Shown here in pieces: positions 1 to 9,300 of a DNA stretch of 28,513 nt. The notes under the pieces are model-generated. The model saw only the letters and a program-made list of their open reading frames with translations. It was not told where the DNA came from and ran no database searches. This DNA is from Apostichopus parvimensis (taxonomy: Eukaryota > Echinodermata > Holothuroidea > Aspidochirotida > Stichopodidae). Every line of letters begins with the position of its first letter. The first letter of the stretch is position 1. The DNA lies in contig KN883984.1 in the NCBI GenBank assembly GCA_000934455.1, forward strand, positions 93,138 to 121,650, given 5' to 3'. The translations under genes were made by a program, and so were the position numbers.

Positions 1-115
1 ATATGCTGAGAATCAGTTCTGTTGAATTCTAGATATATCCTATCTAATAGGCTCTTGATATTTACTGTATTTAAGTTTACTAAATAATATACTTTATATA
101 ATATACTTATTATAG

Positions 116-342
116 GTGAAATAACTTGGACTGGAGAGAAATCTATTGATTGGAAGCTAGAGCCGGAGAAGATCTGTCTTGATATTAACATCCTGAGCTA
201 CGTCTTTGTTAATTTAGTCAGCCAAGAAACAGAACAGAAGCATTTATTCCGTATTGTTCCATTTATTGATGGGATACTTGATGCCAAAGATGATGTCTTC
301 ATAACTGTTTGTTTCTGTAAGGACAGTGATGAAGAGTACAAG
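116..342 (+). CDS. exon A: end of ZU5 and start of first UPA
   Basis: The acceptor is ttattatag before GTGAAATAA and the donor is tacaag/gtgagg. It enters in phase 1 (two bases complete a split codon) and leaves in phase 0. Key stretches are LFRIVPFIDG and VFITVCFCKDSDEEYK, which match the first strand pair of UPA domains (the KRL..., then a hydrophobic strand ending in a D-D acidic turn). It aligns with exon H (6470-6768) in sequence and phase, although H is longer because it carries more of the preceding ZU5. Confidence 0.8.
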
Positions 343-3300
343 GTGAGGATAATCTCTTGTTACCATGGTGATATCCGTAGTAGCTTAGAGGTCAGTTCTG
401 GTTTATATTGTGATTTGTAAGTTGAGTACTGGCAATGTTACTTTCTTAGTTGCAAATTATGAAGTGATTTTGTTAAAGGTGCATTTGTGTGACACAATTT
501 TGTTGATTCATCGTAGCACATCAAAAGGAAAATCTGAAATTTGAAATGAAAATATTTAAACTTGACGTTGACATAAAACATGTTTCTGTCAAAAGTGTTT
601 GTGCTGAGGTGAAACTGACAGTATCCCCATAGTAATAAAGGAAGAATGCTGATAGTCTTATAGAGGGTCGATGATGGTATTTTACTAACATTATAATTCA
701 TGTCTTCGGTCAAACTTTCATTTTCTTACAAAATATGGAATTCCCCTCAAAATTATTCAGATGGCCCAAATTTTTATTGTGGCTCAAAGTGTGCATAACA
801 AGGACTTAGAGGGTGGGAGGATCAAAAGAAACAAGCAACATTGGTAATGTGAGCAAATTATGGAAACAAAGATGTTACTTGCTATAGCAGTATTGATCTT
901 TCTGTACAGAGTGAAGGCACACAAACTTGTATAATCAACTTTCTGTGTGTTTCTTTGCAATTTAAATATTCTTGTTCTTATGGTTTAGTTGCTGTTAGAG
1001 GACAACCATTCCAAACTGTGTCTAGGAAACTATACAACATTTCAAATTACCCGAACATTGAATGACGGCAGAGACCATGTTTCTTACATTGATCTGATCA
1101 TGTCATCACCCGGTGATGGTTACCATCTGACGAAAGAAGAATCAACAAAGGTTTGTAATTGCCAATGCTATTAAAGTTTTTCTTTTAACATTACATGACT
1201 TGTAGTTAAAGATTGGTTACTTAAAGTGGATCAAATTATGTAGCAGTTAGAGTGTCGCCCTACAACTATGTGGTTTCTGGTTCAAAATCCCAGCAGGAAC
1301 CACAATATAGGCAACCTTCTGCTGTGCAGTGTTGTTGAGCAGGATCTTGTGCTGGTTGGTATTCCTGATGTGTGAATAAGGAAGTGAAGTTTGGTCCTAT
1401 GTTCGTTTGTACGGTATTGCGAATAGCTTCATTCACCGTGGCTTTACTTTTGGTGTCTATAATTCACCTCCATTTGTATTGGAGGCAGTGTTCAGATATT
1501 GTGGCACTCTCTCAGTTCTTGGATTGGGATGTTGATTTAATAAGTGGATGTCCTGAGAGCGTGAATGATTGAGACAATTACATGCATGCCTAGAAAATCT
1601 CTGAACATTCACCAAACAGAGTGATTGTAATAAGCCGGTGTTTATCCACAATGACATGAATACCCATGGCTCGAATATGTTTCTTTATGGTTCCAACCCC
1701 TTGGAACAATCTTAACCTAAATAATGTCATGGAATTCCTATTACAATAGGAGAGTATAATCTTCATCAGCTGCCCATGAAATGTAAGGATTTTTACATGA
1801 CCACATGTCTTGGCTCTTTACCAGCTTTTCCTTACTTCTTATATGTGGTACCGTTTCTTTAAATACTTAACAAACATTCACATCCTAAGTACATTGATCT
1901 TCAATATCTTTTATCCATTAGCATGTAGACATTGATTACCTTTGTGCTGCCAGTAGAGTCTCTCATCAGTTCAGACTTACAAGGGACAAAGATGGAGACA
2001 CTGACATGGTTGATGTGAAGTTAAAAGTATTTCAAAATGAAATGAACCAGACAGCCCTTATCCTCCAATCAAAGGTGAGTTATGTCTGTTGATTATCTTC
2101 CAGCTCTCATATGTCTCTTCATTACATAATATTAAGCAGCATCTTCTCCCATCTGCTAAGTAATGTCCTATCTGTTGGAAGTCTTGCAGCTGTTTGCAGG
2201 CTGATTGAATAATGTTAGTGATGTGACTGAATTATAGTTATTTGTTGGCATGTTCTCCCATGGATGCTTTTCTTCGAAATATGCATTGTGGAGGATAATT
2301 GAATTAAATTTAATCACAGTAGTCTTTTATTACTGTATTCTTAGTTTTTCAGTCACTCCAGTGAACCTGGTAATCTTTCTTATTTTAATCCTGTTTTCCG
2401 AATTTTTATGACTGTTTCATTTTACTTTCTAAATATGCAGTAACTTAAAATGCAGTGAATTGCTAAAAAAGTGTACGTATGACCTGTGTGTTATTACATA
2501 CACATGTCAACAGTTATAGTTAACTTTGTTTTGTTGGGTATCTTAGGTACCAATGAGTGAATACTGCATAAATAAATGTCATCGGCATTCCTTTTTCTTT
2601 AGGGATTTCACACATTTATTATGTGTAGTTCCATGTCTGTTACAGCCCTATTTTGCTACATTACATTCCTACTTTAAACCTAATCATTCACAGGGGTGTG
2701 AAAGATAGCCTGCATAATTGTATGTTAAATATTCTAACATTTTAAGTTTTCATTAGTCACATAATTTTTGTTTTTCTCTTTTCCTTCAGGTGAAAGACAT
2801 TCTCTTATCTCCAGAAAGCCAGGAAATTCTGCACCCAGGTGAGTTTATATGTGGAAGTGGAACAAATGGGTGGACTTAGCTAGTTTTAGAAGTACACCCT
2901 GACCTGTATCTGAGTGCAGTTGGAAGAAGAAAAATTAATGCTCATTATTCTCAGACACACCCCAGGTAAATGAGTATTAGTGGAAATGAAAAAATAACCA
3001 CACATAGAATACATTGACCCAAGTGAATGTCTAAGTAGAGGTGTAAAGGTAATAGCATTTGGTTTTAGCAGTAGACACACCTAAGTGTAATACTTATATC
3101 AACTTATTTTATTGGGAAATATATTCATCAACATAAACATTGTTGATGGCAAGATATTTAATCATGCTGCTAAACCCCAAAAATTTTAAGTCCTCTTTGC
3201 ACGCTTTCATTTTTAGTTAGTATGCTCACTTCCTACTTGGTAGCTCAAAGCAACCTTGAAGGTGAAGCTGTATACGAGACCAGCATTTATGCACAAGACA

Positions 3301-6300
3301 AGGGCTTAAAATGGAAAAGTTGCATGCAAGTTGTGGACAGTATACTTACCAATAATTTATTGTGTGCATGCACCAGAGGTTGACTTGCATACCAACGTTC
3401 TCCATACAAGTTGCATGCTTCTTGTGGGCCTGTTGTGTACTTGTGCATGTTAGCTGTGAACATTGCTCATTTTTTAAACCTACCACTCAATTAGCATGTG
3501 ATTCAGGTGCACTTATTACTACATGTGATATCTAGTCTTTGTTAGTCCTTGGAATCACAAGTGGATGTTATATCCTCACTTTCAGGCTTACACAAATATG
3601 AAAAGTTGAGAGGAGATGTTGCCAAGCTTCTGGATAAACAACATTGTGCGAAGCTAGGCATGCTGTTTGGGCTCAAGCCAGCAGAAAATGAAAAAATTCA
3701 GGAAGCAGCAGAATCTGGAAAGATGCTGATGAACATATTGGATGAAAGAGAGCTCATCATGCCAGACAGAATGATTGGAATGTATGAAGGATTGAAAGCT
3801 ATTGACTTTAACAAGGTGGCAAGACTGGTGCTGGAGTACATCGATACGTCACAGGAGAAGAATGGAAAGGAAAACGAAGGGGGAAAATATGATAACAAAA
3901 TGGTTTGCGCTTTTTAAAAACTTGTCAAGACTATGAAACTTTAAGCTTGAATCCAAACAATGGTTACTTTGCATAACATCAAGATCTTAGAATGGTTTAG
4001 TAGTGTATGTTCTGATATAAAAAGTATCCTTTTGCTGTCATGCAAGTCACAAAACAGAAAACTGAATTATTACTTCATTACTGTAAAGTCTTCCGTTTAC
4101 TCATTTTAAAAGAAACAGGGCATTTAACTGATTATTTCTGCTTACATAAAGTTATGTTTGTAGAGATCAAGTGTACAGCAAGTCTGTGAAGAATATTCAC
4201 TGAAGCCAAATCAAATGCAGTAATTAGTTTTATATCATGATGACAGTATGATCAAAAATGTTAATTTGATAAACAATTTCTAATATTTCAACATGTTTTC
4301 AGGTATTACTTCCAGAGAAACAGGAAGTATTCTCAAAAAGGGAATCAAAATTGTCAGTAAATTACACAATTTTGATAGAAGAGGGTTACAAGAGACTGGA
4401 TGTCCAAAGAGCCTTGAAATTGTCTAATGGAAAACTGGACTTGGGAAGACGGATATTGCTACTTGCAAAGGAAGAGCATGGTAAAGATACCCTCTGTATT
4501 TAGCTACATGGGCATTTCTTTTAATATTTCTACCTGATTAACCTCAATGTTATATCACACTCTAGGACCACATTTCAAGCCCTTGCTGTTCCAGTGTTTA
4601 TGGAAGAAAAAGTATTTTTATTTATTTTAGGAAAATTACTCACAAAGTAGCTACATCATAGGAATATGATCTAGATACCTGAAATAAAACTAATTCTTGT
4701 TACTTTCAATGAAATATTCTCTTCTATATCTGTTTTCATCAATCAGGTCAATTATTTCATGTCTAATGTTCACTGTCAAAAATTAAAATTTATTGTGATT
4801 CTTAATTATTTCGTATCTACAAATAGAAAGTAAACCAGTTTTGTGTTAAAGAGACTATTTTCATTAAATGTGTTGATGCATTGAAGTGGCATTGAAGTGG
4901 CAAAATCACTTTCCTTTCACTTGAAATATATTACTTTTCTCCTCCAGAGAGACTTCCTTTGTTCCCAGGATCCAATCTTTATAAGGAGCAATACTTTGAT
5001 CAGCATGGAGGAGAGATGGTTATCACAGGTGTCATTCTGCGTGTACCAGCTGGTGCACTACACACTGGAAGGATTGTTAGTCTGTGGGTTTCTACTGAAC
5101 CTGCCATCAATGCACCTTTCCCAAAGAAGAGTCTAAGATTGACTCCTTTTGTGAAATTTGGTCCAGAAAGCCTTACCTTACACAAGCCTGTCACCTTGAT
5201 TATTCCACACTGTGCTTTTACTCCAGCTGACCAGACGGGTCTTGATGTTTACTCTGGTGTATTACAAACAGGTGTGTTTCTGTTTCTTTTGCATTGTGTT
5301 TTATTAGTCCATTGATCATTATATTTAGTTACTTAAATTTGTTGTATCAACAGAGGTATGTATATGAGTAAGTGTGTTTGTATGTCACCCCTGATGTACT
5401 GTTGATGCTTGCTTCACTGTATGGCTGACCACTTGTACAACTGCTTGCAGATATGACAAACTCCTACTTTGGAAAATGCAGTACTGTAACAACACTATTA
5501 GATTCCTGCATAACTGCAATGTGGTTTCACTTGATATGTGAAACCACATTAGTACAAGAATGCTATGTTGGCAAGAAAATCACTAAGCCTTCTGGGTGTC
5601 TGGTTCTGTGTAATGTTAAAATGATTTTCTCAAGAGGGAGGTATTGTCCCAACAGATCATGTTTGATTCCTTACTACAGTCAAAAGGAATCTATGCAATG
5701 GTGATGGCATGTTTGTGTGACACTTGCTTGTATACACAGGAACTCGCAAATTTCATAGTGGATTAACTTCATACTTGGTATGTGGATCTGTTTTATAGAG
5801 TACAAGAACCCTATTCTATTCTGTGAACATGTAAACATGATATCTCAAAAAGTTCATCTTTCTTGAACTTCATACTTAGTACGTAGATCTAGCTTGGTGA
5901 GTGTATGAACCCTAGTCAAAGTTACATGAGGTCAACAGGTGTCAAAATATGTAAACCTTGTAAAAATGATTACTCCCAAATTAAAGCTACAATTAATTTG
6001 GGAGTTCTCTGCTGCTATGATTTTCTTTTCTGGCTTTCACTTAATTCATAGACAAATTTAAGACAAATTTAGACAAATTTAACTTACTTGCTCTACATTA
6101 GTCTGATAGGTATGTGGAATTTTGAGCACATTGTATGGCAAGGAATCACAAAGCCAACAGGTTTTTTCAAGGAACCCTTCTCTTCTCAGTAGTACATTGA
6201 CTTGATGACCTCAATCATTTGTTCCACAAAACAATTTGGACCTCAATCATTTTTTTATTTGGGATAAATAAACAAGATTATTAAAGGAGGAAAAAGCACT

Positions 6301-9300
6301 TCAAGCTACGGGGAGCTGTAGTTTAGCAACACAATTTATCTGGCAACCTTGCAATTATACATTGAGTGAAAAACAAGATATTGTACTGTTTTGATGTTCT
6401 TTGTAAGCAGTGTTGCATTTTCTAACACAAGACTGTCCCTTTAAAATCACCTTTAAAATCATCTTTTAGGATTGGTATTCTACCTTTCACCATGTGATAT
6501 ATTCTTATCTAGCAAAAGGTTTTTTTTTAAATCTTCAGATAAAATTATCAAATGGAGCCAAGAAAGGAAACACCTCAGCTGCTCTATGAATAGTCAGAAC
6601 TTTGCAGTTGAAGCTGAGAAACCATGTCTCATTGGTCTTCATGTCCCTTTCATACCCAAGATTTTGAAGCGTATCTGTGTCTTACCGATTGTAAACAGAG
6701 TTTCTGAATCCGGGAATCAATTGACAGTTCATCTTTGGTTTCATAATGATGACTCACTGGAACATAAAGTAAGTAGTAGATTTTTGTCACCTCAAGTGGT
6801 ATTGCAATTTATCTCACGGATTCCAGTTATCTGTCTTAATTCAAACTTAATTGATGTCAGAGTAACTTAATAATAATAATAATCAGCAGTTATTTTTACG
6901 ACGCTTAAGCAAGCACAAAATGGGGAGAAAACCACAAGGGCTTATGGATTACAACTTACCCTTCGGATGGCTTCCAACTCAACATTTTTACTCAAATTTG
7001 GAATCTTTTCAATTTAGAAAGTCATTTCAGATAAGAAAACTGTAGATTGCTCTTGGATGAAAATCCACCTTACTATAACCTGGCCGTTTATCGAACCCGG
7101 AAACCTCCAGATTGCTAAGCCTCATTGCTTCAAATGCCATCGCCTTTACCCACTCGGCCACTGCACCAGTGGAATGATAAATTTTCAACTTGATGCCCTA
7201 CAGGCACAAACCTCTCTGAAAGTCAAATTGTGATCATAGAGTCAAGCAAGGGGTCCAGTGAGATTAGCCCGTTCAGGACATTGATGGTTGAAAATAAACT
7301 TTGTAGTGGATGAAACACACTGACCAGATGTCCTACGAAAAAATATGCATGTTCAAGTTTGTTTTCGTCTGTGGTCATTGACAACTGACAACAATTGTTG
7401 TAACAGACACATTTTTGAATACGTACACCTTGCCCAATATTAGAGTGAAGAGTTTATATAGGCCATGAGACTATGAATGGTCTTTGATAATGTATCTTGA
7501 AGACAATCAATGTATAATAATAATACAGCTCCCTGATTTCAGTTTATATTCTCCTCATTACGTGGGGATTCAAGTCACAGGCTTGTGTTGTATAACAGAG
7601 CTCAGTATTTGATAACACATTAGTTGGTCCTGTTAATCACCCATAAAAGAAATTGGACAGAAAATCTGTACAGAGAGTTAGACCTTATTGCACTCCATGT
7701 ATCAGATATTTATAGTAGCTGCTTGTTTTACCAATTAATGGTCACACCAGTTAATGAGAGGGTCATACTAGGGAGCTGTTATTGCTTCCTGATCATACAT
7801 TGTACAAGTAAGCAGTGTGTGCATTGATGTTTAAATAAACATTAATTATAATGTAATATTGTTTCAATTCTATTTTAACAGAGCCTTATCAATGAAGAAA
7901 TCTATCAGCAGAAGGGATCCATAATTCATGATCCTGTGTCTGTTCAACTCAAGTCTATGACTTCAACTTTACATGTTAGCATTAACTCCAGTACCTCACA
8001 GTGTAACCCAAGAAAAGTGGTTAGTAATGTCTGTCAAATATTCTTATTTATTTTATGTCAACATGTAACGAAGCAGGTAATTCCTGGAAGAAGTTTTATG
8101 CACCTGTTGAGTAGTATGTAATCATGCCAGCATATGTTGTTATATTGTAAACTGTTTTACTACATTGATTACAAATCAACATTTCATTTGTAATATTGAA
8201 ACCCTTTTTCTCACTTTTTAATGATCCTCAATGAGAGTATCAGAGTACGGTAAAAGTTACCTCGTAGGTTTAAATTTATACATCTGGGTGAAGAGAGGCT
8301 GTTTGGATTAAGTGCCTTGCCCAAGGTCACAGATTAAACATCTGTGCAGGATTGGAACCTGTAATCCTTAGAATGTCAGCACATTAACTTCAACCACTGC
8401 AATGTCAACTTCTGATTATTCTCTTTCAAAGAATGTTGCCATGGAAACCCTATTGTTCAAGAACAGACACAAGATAGAATTCCATCTTCAGTATAAAGGG
8501 ATCGAAGATACTGTCAATCTGGAAATAGAAGCAAGATATGGGAAGTTAAGGAAGAATCTTTTCCAGCTTAGTATTCAGTTGCAGGTAACTTGATTTTGAA
8601 TTAATTTAGCAGAAAGAAAGATATTGAATATGAGTAGTATGTCTGATTTAGTTCATACTTGGTACGGTGCTGTAACTACATAGTATGTACATGTTCTTTG
8701 CAACAACAATGTTACCTCATTAATATTTATGAGTGGAAAAATTGTCCAAAACAGCTTGTAAATACGATATCTCAACAACCACAAGTTGAATCAATGTTAT
8801 ATTTGGGAGATAGACGCTCCATGATGAGTAGATGTGCCCCATTGTTCTTGGTTCTCATCTCATTAATATTTATGAGTGGGCAGGACTTAACGAACTTTGG
8901 TTCATACTGGTATGGTCATGTTGGTGCACAATGAGCACATTTTCATGATGTCTCCACCTTAATGTCATTAATATTCATCATATTGCAAGAAATGGCTTTT
9001 AAGTAGTTTTAACACATGACAAGAATGAAATGTTTAATGATTTCCATACTTGACATATTAGGTTTGTCACACTACATTCATACAATCAACCGTGTTGTTT
9101 TTTGTGTGCATATCATGAATTTTATTCAGTGAACATTAAATTCTTAATCAGATATCTATGAAGTAGTATGTCTAATTAGCTTTACACATGTACTTGGATA
9201 ATATGATGTAAGTATATAGATACATGCTTATAAGATCATAAAATTTGACCTCATTAAAATCCATGTTTTTTCTGTTTTTATAGTATGTCTCAACATGATA

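Larger units (their letters stand above)
5272..6469 (+). other. intron G-H, repeat-bearing
   Basis: It splits the ZU5 domain. It holds two perfect hairpins (5518-5550 and 5972-6005), a two-unit tandem repeat (5765-5965) and a short GACAAATTTA triplication (6051-6082). Confidence 0.6.

Noticed and set aside
3549..3917. Stand-alone 122-residue DED protein
   Set aside because: The frame starts at TTG, continues past a donor, and its phase fits the surrounding exons; it is an exon.
4948..6768. PIDD1-type self-cleavage at an HFS motif in ZU5-UPA
   Set aside because: No HFS triplet is present in the ZU5 or UPA parts of the visible protein.
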